DNA of 64,000 nucleotides from Bathynomus jamesi (lineage: Eukaryota > Arthropoda > Malacostraca > Isopoda > Cirolanidae). A program made the position numbers and the translations under genes. Shown piece after piece: positions 51,175 through 62,179 of the stretch (positions are counted from its first letter, which is position 1; each line of letters starts with the position of its first letter). Where the stretch lies: contig JAJOZX010003217.1 in NCBI GenBank assembly GCA_023014485.1, positions 104,501 through 168,500 on the forward strand, written 5' to 3'. The notes beneath the pieces are model-generated. The model was given only the letters and a program-made list of their open reading frames with translations, did no database searches and had not been told where the DNA came from.

Positions 51175-51178
<4 letters not shown>
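50315..51178. repeat. 0.85 kb near-perfect palindrome
   Basis: Arms of about 410 bp (50335-50742 and 50765-51176) are reverse complements with about 7 mismatches visible and a spacer of about 20 bp (CTGAGTTCAATCCCATC). Each arm holds one short open frame (MSQSWILSALQIAGEGSY, TRCPxRACIMKKKNYGICHL), duplicated by the palindrome; I do not call it a gene. The right arm ends in a (TA)n tract (51177-51218). Confidence 0.9.
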
Positions 51179-51219
<41 letters not shown>

Positions 51220-51224
51220 CTCCT

Positions 51225-51714
51225 GTACTGTTATATTGATGGTTATAATACATCGTTTTGTATATATATTTCGTGAAATTGATTCCAATAATTTGCCTAA
51301 ATAAACAGAATGATGTAATGGTGTCTTATTTAAGTCTTTTGGTTTAAACGATATTATTATTTAATTATACCAAATGACTGCCTTCTAAACCGACTGACGG
51401 ATTTCTAAGCCAACTGTCAAGAGTATTTGAATAGCTCAATCTGGCAGCTGAAAAGGTAATATATACACCTGCCTTCTAGGTATTCTACGTCAACTGGCTG
51501 GTTAAGCCAACTGGCGGATTATTTGAAGTGGCCGAAAGCCAACTGTCGAGAATATATGCTTTAATTAATTAAATAGCGCAATCTGGCAATTCAGCCTTAA
51601 TACTATCCTGAACAAGCCATTTATGCCTTCTAAGAAGCCTTCTAAGCCAACTGGCTGATTAGAAACTTATAAGACAGCGGGCTCTCGGATGACCTCTCAA
51701 TATGCGTCTGTCAG
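51225..51714. other. No gene; short diverged direct repeats
   Basis: CCAACTG followed by GC or TC recurs at 51408, 51490, 51539 and 51648, with AATAGC(T/G)CAATCTGGCA at 51428 and 51570. A decayed tandem repeat of about 80-140 bp is likely. No coding frame is supported. Confidence 0.5.
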
Positions 51715-52060
51715 GAGCCAGGCGAACACTCCTCTCTCTCCTTCTCCTCCCTCTCTTAGGTTAGGTATACCGGGACTATACCCCTTTGGTGGGGGTGAAG
51801 CCGTCCCAGTTACTCCCCCAAAGACCCTCTCTTAGGTTAGGTATACCCCTTTTGGGGATGAGGCCGCCCTACCTTCTCCCCTAAAGAGGTCAGGTGGACT
51901 CCCCCGGCATGCTGGGGGAGTTCCCCTTCGTTGCAGCTTGGGGGATAACCCCTCCCCCATAGTTGCATATCATCTTGCAAAATTCCCCCTTCCCCTTTGT
52001 TGCACACCCCTTGCAAGAGAGTATATATATATGTGTGTGTCTGTGTGTGTGTGTGTGCGT
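51715..52060 (-). repeat. Dispersed repeat, paired with 17881-18175; (TG)n tail
   Basis: Contains CTCTCTTAGGTTAGGTATAC twice (51768 and 51830) and GCGAACACTCCTCTCTC, inverse of the repeat at 17.9-18.2 kb. Short TA/TG microsatellites at 52021-52060 close it. Confidence 0.65.
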
Positions 52061-52609
52061 GTTTGAGTTCTCAGACAACTCCGTTTAAGCCAAACTAAAT
52101 AATCTAAACACGTTCAAGGGAAATGAGAGTATATCTTTATATCGGGTGGCCCAACAAAAACGCCTTGAGATTTGAACATCAATAACTTCAGAAATATGCA
52201 GTTTACACTTCCAAAATTTACATAACTTTTACCTTAATCTATTGCTAAGCCATCATAAAAATTTCAGACCTCTACATAAAATACTTTTTGCACAGCTGAG
52301 TTGGTACTTGGACCTAAAATTATGTTCTGACCTGGTTCATTGGATTTTTTTAAAAATGGCGGCCAAAAAAATAGTTTTCTCCTTTTGATGCTTAAGAAAA
52401 CCGCTACCCCTCATATATAATATGTCTTTTCATATGTTTTCATGGTCGCTGAATTGAAAATGAACAAATGAGAGACATTCGATGCGTGGTTTAGCGGTTA
52501 TAGGCAAAAAATGGAAAAGAAAAGTATTATTTTATTAAAACATCATGTACAGAAGAAACACAAGGGATTCATATCAGTTTCATGATGTAATTCAAATCAT
52601 GAAATCATC

Positions 52610-53025
52610 ATATTTACAACGCATTGTTCAATAAACAATCAATATCATTAGTAACACTGTCCTCTGGTCGTAAAGCATTCTTAACAGAATTTTTCAGTTC
52701 ATCTACACTAAATTTTTCCATTTTGAATTTCCCGTCTTTCACTTTAACACATCTCATTTGACGAATATCTGGCGTGATGGTGAGTCTCAAAGAGGCAATT
52801 TCTGTGAGGAGCTGCTTTTCGTTCAGTTTGTACAGAGCATCTAGGTTGTTTGGAATATATGGCCTTCATGTTTCTTGCAATTTTCCCAAACCGCCGATAT
52901 TTTGCCAGCTTTTCTCTTTCTGATCTCTTCTTTTTTAGGGACAATTTCTTTGCAGCATGCACATTAGCTAGAAAATCTTCCTCTAATTTCTTCACTTCTT
53001 GACTTTTTCTGAACCCCTGGCCCAT
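52610..53025 (-). pseudogene. Unrecognised gene inside the inverted-repeat element
   Basis: From 53025: GQGFRKSQEVKKLEEDFLAN, then AAKKLSLKKKRSEREKLAKY (strongly basic coiled coil) and ARNMKAIYSK. After a frame change near 52855 it continues LLTEIASLRLTITPDIRQMR, VKDGKFKMEKFSVDELKNSV and ALRPEDSVTNDIDCLLNN to about 52612. About 135 codons. I recall similar sequences as uncharacterised repeat-associated proteins but cannot name a family. Location between inverted repeats suggests an element-encoded protein, possibly a second ORF. Confidence 0.4.
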
Positions 53026-53160
53026 TTCCAGGATGCCTTCCTATCCTATATATCATATATATTATTATTATCAAAGTAGATTATATCAAATATTGTATTT
53101 GATATATTATTTACTATTATTATTAAAGTATATATTATATACGATATTATTATGAAAGTA

Positions 53161-54569
53161 TCAGGTTGCAACATAAATTCTGCTCGATTAGAAAACGGAC
53201 GATAGATAATAGAATAACCTCAAGATAATGTGAAGTAGTTTTAGAAATGTTGCAAAATACACGCGACGACAGGTTCGCACAGGTTTTATCACGATACAGA
53301 ATGATTTAGGCTAGTGTAGGCGTAGGCCAGTGTAGGATTAGGCTAATGAATATTTTCTCTGGTGTTTTTCATACAGTTACAACGCCACCCCTACGATATT
53401 ACAGTAATTAAAAAAACATGGGGCCCACGAAAGAGCATATTCGACATGTGATGCTGTATGAGTTCCATAAAGCATCTAACGCTAGTGAATCCGCAAAAAA
53501 CATTCAAAGACTTTATGGAAATGATGTTGTGAGCTGATGGATGTGTAGGAGATGGTTTCAGAAGTTCAGAAATGGAGACTTCAGTCTGAAAGATTATCAA
53601 CGAATAGGACGACCAAATGAGTTAGATAAGAGTTGCTGAAAGCAACAGTGGAGGAAAACCCAACGGTAACTGTAAGAGAACTTGGCCTGCAACTCGGCGT
53701 TAGCCATATGACCATTCATCGTCATTTGAAGCTGTTTGGAAAAGTAGTGAAGGTTGGAAAATGGGTTCCGCATGATTTGTCACAAGCGAATCTTCAACAT
53801 CGAATCGATATTTGCACATCACTGCATTCTCGGCAACTGCAGGCACCGATTTTGAATCGGATCGTCTCTGGGGATGAAAAATGGGTCCTCTATAACAATA
53901 TTAAGTGTCGACATCAGTGGCTTAGCCGTGAAACAAAGCTTGAACCTCAGCCAAGGAATGAACCCCATCCAAAGAAAATTTTGCTATGCGTTTGGTGAGA
54001 TATGCAAGGAATTATTTTCATCGAGCTTCTGCCAGATTACAAAGCAATCACAGCTGAAGTTTACTGCCAACAACTCCAACGATTGAAGATGGCATTTCAA
54101 GAAAAACGTCCTGCATTAATTAATCGCGGAGGTGTTCTTTTCCACCAGGATAACGCACGCCCTCACACTGCTCGAATCACCACTGCCCAATTGGAAGCAT
54201 TTGGTTGGGAAAAAATACCTCATCCACCTTACTCTCCGGACATCGCACCTTCAGACTATCATTTATTCAGAAGTCTGCAACACCACCTAGATGGACAAAA
54301 GTTGCAATCCAGGGAAGCTATCGAAAACGAAGTGATCGCTTTTTTTAACTCGAAACCAAGAGATTTCTTCGAACGTGACATAAAAAACTTTTCTACAGGT
54401 GGAAGGAGGTTATAGAAAAAGAAGGGAATTATAGTGATGATTAATTTGTCATTGTCATTTAATTTTTGTTGTGAATAAACTAAAAATTCGAGCAAAGTTG
54501 TTCTTATATTCCTTTAATTTTTGTTCTGAATGAACTAAAAAATCGAGCAGAATATATGTTACAACCTTA
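53161..54569 (+). mobile_element. Mariner element, 1.41 kb, nearly complete
   Basis: TIRs TCAGGTTGCAACAT at the left and ATGTTACAACCTTA at the right, with TA at 53159-53160 and 54570-54571. Nearly the full interior is present; compare the deleted copy at 11064-11996. Confidence 0.95.
53418..54415 (+). pseudogene. Mariner transposase, one frameshift region and one stop
   Basis: From 53418 MGPTKEHIRHVMLYEFHKA-type sequence and GDFSLKDYQRIGRP read in broken frames (helix-turn-helix region). A main frame (53633-53998) has TVRELGLQLGVSHMTIHRHL and GDEKWVLYNN (first Asp), and a TGA replaces the second Trp of CVWW at 53996. It continues HQDNARPH (second Asp) and YSPDIAPSDYHLF (third Asp, 34 residues further), ending FSTGGRRL at 54415. 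DD34D spacing is that of mariner. One nonsense change and an N-terminal frame break disable it. Confidence 0.92.
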
Positions 54570-55144
54570 TAATATATACAATTATTATTAAAGTAAATTA
54601 GCACAACAATGATAGTACAAGAAACCACAAAAGAGAAAACAGCCAAACACCAGAACACCAGAACAAGCCAAAACACTAAAGTAAGCCTAAATAAAACATC
54701 AATATTACGACACACTAGATACTTAACAACATTCAAGAATGAACGTAACCATGATTAAAAATATAGCAAACATTTATCAATTAATTATTTTTTCTATCAT
54801 TTATAATGGTTTGGAGGTGGGAGGCCTCATTCATCCTTTATGTTTGATATGGATCGGGCATTTTTTCAAATTTTTCGTCATCTATCTACTTAACCACACT
54901 CCTAATGTCACTCATTTTTTCATTTTCGAGTTCAACGACCATTAAAACATATGAAAAGACATATTACATGTGAAGGGCAGCGGTTTTTTTTTTTATCATT
55001 AAAACAAAAAATCGATTTTTTTTGGTCCGCCATTTTGAAAAAAAAACCACTGAACCAGGTCAAAAATTCATTTTAATTCCAAGAACTAGCCGGATTCGTA
55101 TTCAGCAGCCAAAATGGCCATAGAAACCACTCGTCCTAAAAAAA

Positions 55145-55385
55145 ATGTTAGATTCCCCCACTCCTAATTTTAGTCACTTCCTCTTTTTAGAATGTAAGCG
55201 CGCATCTGTCAAACTTCTCATACTGGAATGCAACTTTTCAAATGTGAAACAATCACCTGAATTAATTCCATATGTGAATATAGTAAACCCACTTTCCCGA
55301 ATTTTAAATATTATTTTTGCATCCAAAATTGCTATTAATCTAGACGGGTTCACGAAAGCGTTTCTTTTTTTTGGGGGTGTCTATA

Positions 55386-55459
<74 letters not shown>

Positions 55460-56080
55460 AGCGTACTGTACATCTTTTCTCTCACTGGCGTTTCCTAGAG
55501 TTTATTTTTCTGCAAACTTCATGTGATTATTCACCAAATTGAGAGGAATATCCCATGTGCAACTCAAAAGAGGAAAGGTTTGTGTGTGTGTGTGTGTGTA
55601 TTGTGTGTTTTGGCTCCCACTATTCTAATAATGTGAGAAACATTTAGCAAACGAAATATTCATTTGCAACATTTCCCGTCGATTTACACACACACACACA
55701 CACGGATAATGTACATTTTGATAAAGTCTGATAGTGTAAAAATAAAGAAAAATGAAAGGATTGAAAGTCAGATAAACCAAACCGAAAGTGTTATTAAGGT
55801 AATAATATTAAATTAAACATAGGGAATAAATAGTAAAAGGTATATGCAAATTTAACTGCTTGTAATTAACACGTCGTTGCGAGCAAATTATTTAGTTTTT
55901 GAAACGTTCAAGAGATGAGAAAGTGGTCCGTATTTATGTTTAATCCAGGGAAAAGTTTTTGATTTCCCGGAAAAAGGGAAATTTATGTTGCATTTCCCGG
56001 AATTGCCAGAATCTCAGGAAATAGATAAAACAATTAGAACTAAAGGGATAAATTAAATTAAAGTAATGAAAACTGCCCTT
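55145..56080. other. No gene; microsatellites
   Basis: (CT)n at 55387-55457, (TG)n at 55579-55598 and (CA)n at 55686-55703. The rest is AT-rich with only short frames. Confidence 0.7.
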
Positions 56081-56082
56081 TA

Positions 56083-57022
56083 TTGAGCCAGCTTTCCATA
56101 TTAGAAACTAAAAAGGTTGCTCTAAGCGAAGTAAATGTTAAAATTGAGGCTCTTATAGAAGAGGATGAAATAGGAAATGACCCAATTTTCTTTGAAGAGA
56201 TTAATTATCGATGGCATAATTAAAGCATGCCACATAGCAAAAGAGTTTAGCAGCTCAGTACAGTTAGAGACCAGGTCTAATAATGAAACACAGCGTCAAC
56301 AAACGGTGTTTGTGAAGTTAAGGTTAACAGATCTGCAGTTCAATTACCGAGGCTTGTACTCAAGACATTTTCCGGGAGTATTCAGGAATGGCAAGGATGG
56401 GCAGACAGTTTTCAGTCAGCAGTTCATTCTAGTCAAGTGTTAAGTGCGGTGAAGGAGTTTAATTATTTGCAGTCCCTCTTGGAAGGGGAGGCAGCAAAGA
56501 CAATAGCATTAACAGAGGCTAATTATAATGTGGCTTGGGATATATTAATGAAATGGTTTGGTAAGCCAGAGATCTTAATTAAAAGCCACCTCTGTGAACT
56601 TTTAGCTATACCTCTTGTTAATAATCCCAATAATGTCAAGGAGTTACGGCAGTTATATGATGAATTTGAAGTTAGAACTAGGTCCATGGACAACTTGGGT
56701 TTAGGAATGGAAAGGTATGGTGTAATGTTCGTCACTATACTGGAGTCTAAATTGTCTAGCTCAATTTTGCTTCAATTAAGTAGGGGACACTCTACAGAAT
56801 ATGTGTACATCCTCCTTCAGCAGATGTTAAGCCTTTTAGGCACAGAATTAGCAAGACGAGAGAGAATTGAGTTTGCACAGTGGGATGTTAAACAAGGGGA
56901 CAAAGGCAGGCACAGCACCAAAGTTTCTACAAAAAGGAATAGCCCAGGTACAGTGTCAGCTCTACATGCATCCTCTGAGAATAAATTAAAGGGAATCAAG
57001 GAATGAATATTTTGCGAAGGCA
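56083..57022 (+). pseudogene. gag: BEL/Pao gag fragment (second copy)
   Basis: Frames with LETKKVALSEVNVK, KEFSSSVQLETRSNNET, EANYNVAWDILMKWFGKPE, LLSLLGTELARRERIE and VSALHASSENKLKGIKE. Unlike the first copy, the junction to the zinc-knuckle region is in frame here, though a TGA follows KE. The first 120 codons of Gag are missing. Confidence 0.88.
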
Positions 57023-57030
57023 ACCACAAG

Positions 57031-58418
57031 CAGAGATGGGCAGTAACGCGTTACATGTAACGACGTTACGTAACGAACGTTACAAAAGTAACGAGTAACG
57101 GTAACGCCTGAAAGATTTTCAATTGTATCAATGTAACGGTAACGCTTTGCAAATTTTTTATCAATATAATGGATTTTTTCGTTACTTGTTACATGTATAA
57201 AGCTTATAAACCCAAGAAAAAGTTCCTAAGAAAATTCCGAATGTAGAACAAATAATATTGCAGATGAAGATTCATCAAGTAGTTCTGACAATTTTTACGG
57301 ATATGGACACACCCGCGACTGCATCTAGTAAAGATTTGGCAGAGATGGATGTGCTTAAGTTTTTCAGTGATGAAGACTGTTTATTGACAGCATTGTCTCG
57401 GTATACTAGAATTAAAAAGGTATTCTTACGATACAACACTCCATTACCATCATCTGCACCAGTCGAAAGACTCTTTAGCTTTGCAGGCCAAATACATGCT
57501 CCAAAAAGAGGAAATTTATCAGACTGCATGTTTGAGATACTCGTAATGCTAAAAGGCAATTCTGCATATGTTTAAAAAATCGTTTGTTTTTATATAATAA
57601 GAGTGAGTGTATTTTAGAATCGAATCGGAAAAATGGGATTTCTCATTATCGCCCATTATCTTTTTTTTTTGTCAATTCCAGTTATTTTTATTTGTTTAAT
57701 CAAGTTTATTGTAGCTATACATTGTCAATAAAGTTTATTGTAGATGCATTCAATATTTCATTACTGCTATAAACCTATAATCGTAATATATTATTTTAAA
57801 AGTTACAGAACTAGCTAGCCTCTAGATAGCAAATTTAGGCATTATTAGTTTGTTATGCCCATGTGTATGATGTAGTCTACATGATGTGGATGTAGATCTG
57901 TGGATTGTGGTTGGTAGGCAGTTGTATCATATGCAGCTCTTGAATCGTGTTTACAAACTAACAATAATAAATCGATACTTGAATTTGAATTTGATAACAT
58001 TGCCATTCCATTCATGATAACTATTAAATGTAATTCACTATTCCGTGTAGGGGCAACAACTAAATTTATATTTTCTAGGTCTCTTCATCTTTCCTAAAAA
58101 TCATTGGGATGCAAATTATTGTGCAATATATCGTTATATATTATATAGTCAATAATAGTAGGCCTAGCTATTAGAATTTATGTGGTATGGCTGACATTTG
58201 TAAGTTTATCTGTAGTTTCAAAATACGTGTGAAGGCACATAAACAAATATCAAATGTAAATATGATAGTTACTTGTAACGACGTTACATGTATCGAGTAA
58301 CGGTAACGCTTTAAGGATTTTCAAAAGTAACGATGTAACGGTAACGTCCAGTACATTTTTCGCCGTGTAACGAGTAACGGTAACGCCGCCCAATTTAATG
58401 TAACGGTGCCCATCACTG
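57031..58418 (+). mobile_element. hAT element, 1.39 kb, in BEL copy 2
   Basis: Ends CAGAGATGGGCAGTAACG and GTAACGGTGCCCATCACTG, flanked by ACCACAAG on both sides (57023-57030 and 58419-58426), the 8-bp duplication of hAT elements. About 150 bp inside each end is built of repeated GTAACG / CGTTAC words, like hAT subterminal transposase-binding sites. A C-terminal transposase piece is the only gene. Confidence 0.92.
57258..57575 (+). pseudogene. hAT transposase C-terminal (dimerisation) fragment
   Basis: An open 105-codon frame: VLKFFSDEDCLLTALSRY, then VFLRYNTPLPSSAPVERLFS and FAGQIHAPKRGNLSDCMFE, LVMLKGN. The block PSSAPVERLFSxAG with KRxxLSxxxxExLxxLKxN is the hAT C-terminal dimerisation signature. 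The DDE core and zinc finger are gone, so the element is non-autonomous. Confidence 0.9.
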
Positions 58419-58426
58419 ACCACAAG

Positions 58427-60130
58427 TCATATACTGTAAATGTGAGGTGGCTGAGGCTTTACCTGTTGAGGAGAGAAAGGACAGGGTAAGTAAGTCCACA
58501 GCATGTTTTAAATGTTTTTTGAAAGGTCACAGAGCAAGGTTATGTAAGTTTAAAATTTTGTGCAAACAACTGCCATGGCCGGCATCAGCCATTATTGTGT
58601 GAAAACACCATAGTAGGCCTACCCCAGAAGTAGAGACATCAGAGTGGCACATGCCACTGCTATTAAAGGGAGTAAAAGTAGAGGGGGGGATTATTGCAAA
58701 CAGCTGCAGTATTATTAATTGGGAATGATGGAGAAGCTACTGTAAGAGTGTTGTTTGACAGTGGTAGCCAGTGTAGCTTTATTAAGACCAGAAATTCCAG
58801 AAATTTGAAGTTTAAAGAACTTAAGAGGGAAAATTTAAGAATTTCTGGGTTTGGGGTTTCAGTTCAAAACCGAACCAAAGTTAAGAAGCTAGAAGTTCTG
58901 GTTAAGGGGTTGCTACCACAAAGTCCCACTATCAAGGTCCAAGCTGTAGAGATTGAAGAACTTTGTGCTGCAGTCACTACTTGTTTAGATATGGCATGTG
59001 TCCAGGAATTGCAAGTTAAAGGAATTAATTTGGGCAATAATAAGTATGAAGGAACAGAAGATATTAGTCTTTTGATTGGAGCTGACTATTATTGGGACTT
59101 CATCACTGGTAACATTGTCCGCACATCTCAAGGTCCTGTAGCTATTGAAACTTTCAATTTGAAAGTAAGCTAGGCTGGATGCTACATGGTAGCTATTGCA
59201 ATGAAATAGAGGTTAAAGCTCTTTTTGTTAAGATTGAGGAGAACAGTCATGGTTTGAAAAGGCATTTGAAAGCTTTTTGGGAACTTGAATCCATTGGCAT
59301 AAATGACAAACAGGAGAAGCAGGCAAGTACAGTGAACAGTGATATTTTAGAGCAATTTGAAAAAGGTATTGGGTTTAGAGATGGTTGCTACGAAGTTGGC
59401 CTCCCTTGGAAGGATTCTTGCAAACCCAGCTCAAATTTTCAGCTAGCTAATAGGAGGTTGGAGACTTCATTGCACAGGCTAAGGAAAAATGAGTTGTTAA
59501 ATGAATACGATGAGGCCATCCTACGCTAAGTAAAGGAGGGCTATGCTGAAAGGGTGCAAGGTGAGCTGGTGAGCCAGGAGGCACATTATCTGCCACACCA
59601 TGCAGTGGTACGGCAAGACAAAACTACCACCAAACTGAGGATAGTTTTTGATGGCTCAGCCAAGGACAGAGGTGGTGTGTTCTTGAATGACGGTTTGGAT
59701 ACCGGGCCAAATTTAAATGCAGATTTATTTTCCTCGTTACTGCGATTCAGGTTTGGTTGAGTAGCATTGACTGCAGATGTGAAGCAAGCATTTTTGAGGA
59801 TAAAGTTAAAACCAGAGGACAGAGATGCAGTAAGGTATCTATGGGTGAATACGAAAAACTTGTTGGAAAATGAACCCAAGGTTCAAGCATATAGAATGAA
59901 GTCAGTGTTGTTTGGCCTCAGCTCTAGTCCATTTCTGTTGGCAGCTACTATGCAGTAGGATTTTAAGAAATATTCTGAAGTCTATCCTAATACTATTGAA
60001 CACATAAGGAAAAATTTGTATGTTGATGATTTGCTGTGTTCCGTGGATGATACAGAAATGGCTAAACAGATATTCATGGAGGCTAGAGCTATAATGAGGG
60101 AGGCTTGCATGGAGCTTAGAAAATGGCAGA
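58427..60130 (+). pseudogene. pol: BEL/Pao protease and reverse transcriptase (second copy)
   Basis: Zinc-knuckle remains at 58430-58600, protease VLFDSGSQCSFI at about 58748 and LLIGADYYWD in an open frame 58694-59173, then RT blocks [46 protein letters not shown] (followed by TAG) and NLYVDDLL. At least six frameshifts or stops. An extra 12 bases (TTTCAATTTGAA) near 59150 are absent from copy 1. Confidence 0.88.
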
Positions 60131-61737
60131 CCAATCATTCTCATTTACAACAGTTTATGAGTCAGTCCTGTGTAGGACCTGATGCAGCAGAAAGTATTGA
60201 GGATTCTGGTATTAAGGAGTTGTGGGCAATGGACACCAAGGTGCTTGGCATTGTTTGGCAGCAAGGAGGGGATTTGTTTACCCTCAATGGGAAACCTTTA
60301 GTAGAGCTGGCTGAGAATGAGACAAGGCGGACAAACGTATAGCTCTTAGTTTGGCTTCGAAGGTCTTTGACCCTCTTGGATTCCTGGCTCCATTTGTGAT
60401 GAAGTACAAAATTTGGTTTCAGAGCCTCTGGGAAATTGGATTTGGTTGGAACCAAGGGTTACCCGATCATATGGTGGTAAAGTGGAAATATTAGTTCAAA
60501 GAATTGACACATCTTGAAGACATTGAAATCCCAAGATGGTACTTTGGAGAGTTGAACAATAGTCCAGATAATTTGAAGCTGCACATCTTTTGTGATGCAA
60601 GTGAGGAAGCCTATGCAACTTGCATTTATTTTAGAGGCACATTCGAAGAGGAAGTAAGTTGCAGGTTGGTTGCTGCAAAGAGCAGAGTAGCACCGTTGAA
60701 AAGGCTTTCTATTCCAAGGATGGAATTGATGGGTGCAGTCATTGCTACTCGGCTTGCAGTTACAGTGCAAAACTCTTTAGGCCTTTATGAATTTCTAAGC
60801 TATTATTGGACAAACTCCACTATTGTTTGGCACTAGTTAAGAAGCCAGGCAAGGAAATGGAAACCACTTGTTGCCAATAGAGTGGAGGAAATTCAAGCAC
60901 ACATAGATCCAAAGCAATGGAAGCATTGTTCAGGCACCCAAAACCCAGCTGATTTACCAACACGAAGAATTTCAGTGAAAGTTCTTGCACAGTCAAGTTT
61001 GTAGTGGAATGGGCCAGAGTGGCTAAAACTTGGAAGTGAAAACTGGCCTTCTAATCAGCCTATTGTAGGAGAATACCAGGCTGAATAAGAATGGGTGAGT
61101 GAGATGAGAAAATGCACTGTGAGCAGTTGTCAAGTTATGCAGCAGGACCCCATATTGAGGCTTGAAGACATTAGCAATCTGAAAAGGTTGTTAAGAGTGA
61201 CAGCATGGGTATATAGATTTATAGACAACATTAAGGGAGAAACAAGAAAGGAAGGAATTCTGAACAGTAAGGAGATTCAGTAAGCCAGGCAAGCAATACT
61301 GGGTGGTATATGTGCAGAAGGAAAAATTTGGTGAAGAGAGAAAATTGCTCACCAGCAGTCCATTACAGGTTCTACCAACACATTCTGCTTTCAAGGGTTT
61401 GGATGTGTTTTTGGATCAGGATTTATTGAGAGTAGGAGGTAGACTACAGTTTTCTGGGCTTCCAGAGGAGAAAAGACATCCAATTTTGGTATCTTCGGGG
61501 GGACTTCGTGGAACTTTTGATCCTGGATATGCATCATAAGTTGCATGCTGGAGTTAGAGAAGTGATAATAGAGATCAGACAACAGTTTTGCATTCCCAAA
61601 ATTAGACAAGTAGTAAAAAAGGTCTTGCATAGATGTGTCGTTTGCAAGCGTTGGAGTGCAAAGCCTTATCATGAAAAGGTGACTCCACTTCCAAGAGAAC
61701 GATGTGTCTATACTGCCCCATTTGATGTTGTGGGAGT
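60131..61737 (+). pseudogene. pol: BEL/Pao RNase H and integrase start (second copy)
   Basis: KELWAMDTKVLGIVWQQGGD, LKLHIFCDASEEAYATCIY, IPRMELMGAVIATRLA and YYWTNSTIVWH (Asp to Asn in the RNase H site), then the integrase zinc domain CVVCKRWSAKPYHEK and FDVVGV at 61735, where BEL similarity stops. Numerous stops. Confidence 0.88.
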
Positions 61738-62010
61738 GATTGGGCGGCATTGTCCCGTTACTTTGCCACGCAGGTCTCCGGACCTAAATGCAATTAACTT
61801 TTTCCTGAGGAGTGATTTAAAAAATCTTGTTTATGCAAGAAACGTTAATAACATAGATGAACTGTGGCAACGTGTTCAAGATTGTTCAGAAACAATACGC
61901 AACCATATAGGTGTTTTCGAACATATGCGGCAAAATTTTCAACGACGCGTTGAAGCATGTACTCCGATGCAGGGAAACCATTTTGAGCACTTGCTGTAAA
62001 TAAACTTTGA
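61738..62010 (+). pseudogene. Tc1-type transposase C-terminal fragment
   Basis: In frame with the BEL integrase upstream: CPVTLPRRSPDLNAINFF (third catalytic acidic position Asp), LRSDLKNLVYARNVNNIDE, IRNHIGVFEHMRQNFQRR and GNHFEHLL, stop at 61999. This is the tail of a Tc1/mariner-superfamily transposase. An AATAAA poly-A signal follows the stop. Upstream domains are absent. The downstream stretch to about 62150 probably contains its 3' end. Confidence 0.85.
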
Positions 62011-62179
62011 TAAACTTTAATGACTTTCATTTTAATTGGATCGTCCTCGGCAAAAAAGCAATGTACGAGTATCTCGGAAAAGAAGCGATTGTGGATTTAT
62101 GTTCATTGGAACTTTTTTGTTCACTTTGACGTCCTGAATATGTATACTAATTTATGAAACATAATTTCATAACAATCTG

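Larger units (their letters stand above)
52143..55140 (-). mobile_element. DNA element with long inverted repeats, host of a mariner
   Basis: Sequence at 52318-52448 (CTGACCTGGTTCA, AAATGGCGG, then AATATGTCTTTTCATATGTT) is the inverse of 54945-55078. The arms are at least 130 bp and similarity decays outwards; the exact ends and duplication are unclear (left edge guessed at GGGTGGCCCAACAAAA). A minus-strand gene fragment is inside, plus the mariner at 53161. Family not recognised. Confidence 0.6.
56083..61737 (+). mobile_element. Second BEL/Pao copy, LTR-less and decayed
   Basis: Starts within gag at sequence equivalent to about 30727 of the first copy and ends within integrase at the equivalent of 34953. 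About 92-95% like the first copy by eye, but with many more stops. It is broken by the hAT element at 57031. No LTR remains. It ends at a Tc1-like fragment. Confidence 0.9.

Noticed and set aside
55145..55498. 117-codon frame ending in a Ser/Leu repeat
   Set aside because: The second half is translation of a (CT)n microsatellite, and the first half has no resemblance to a family.
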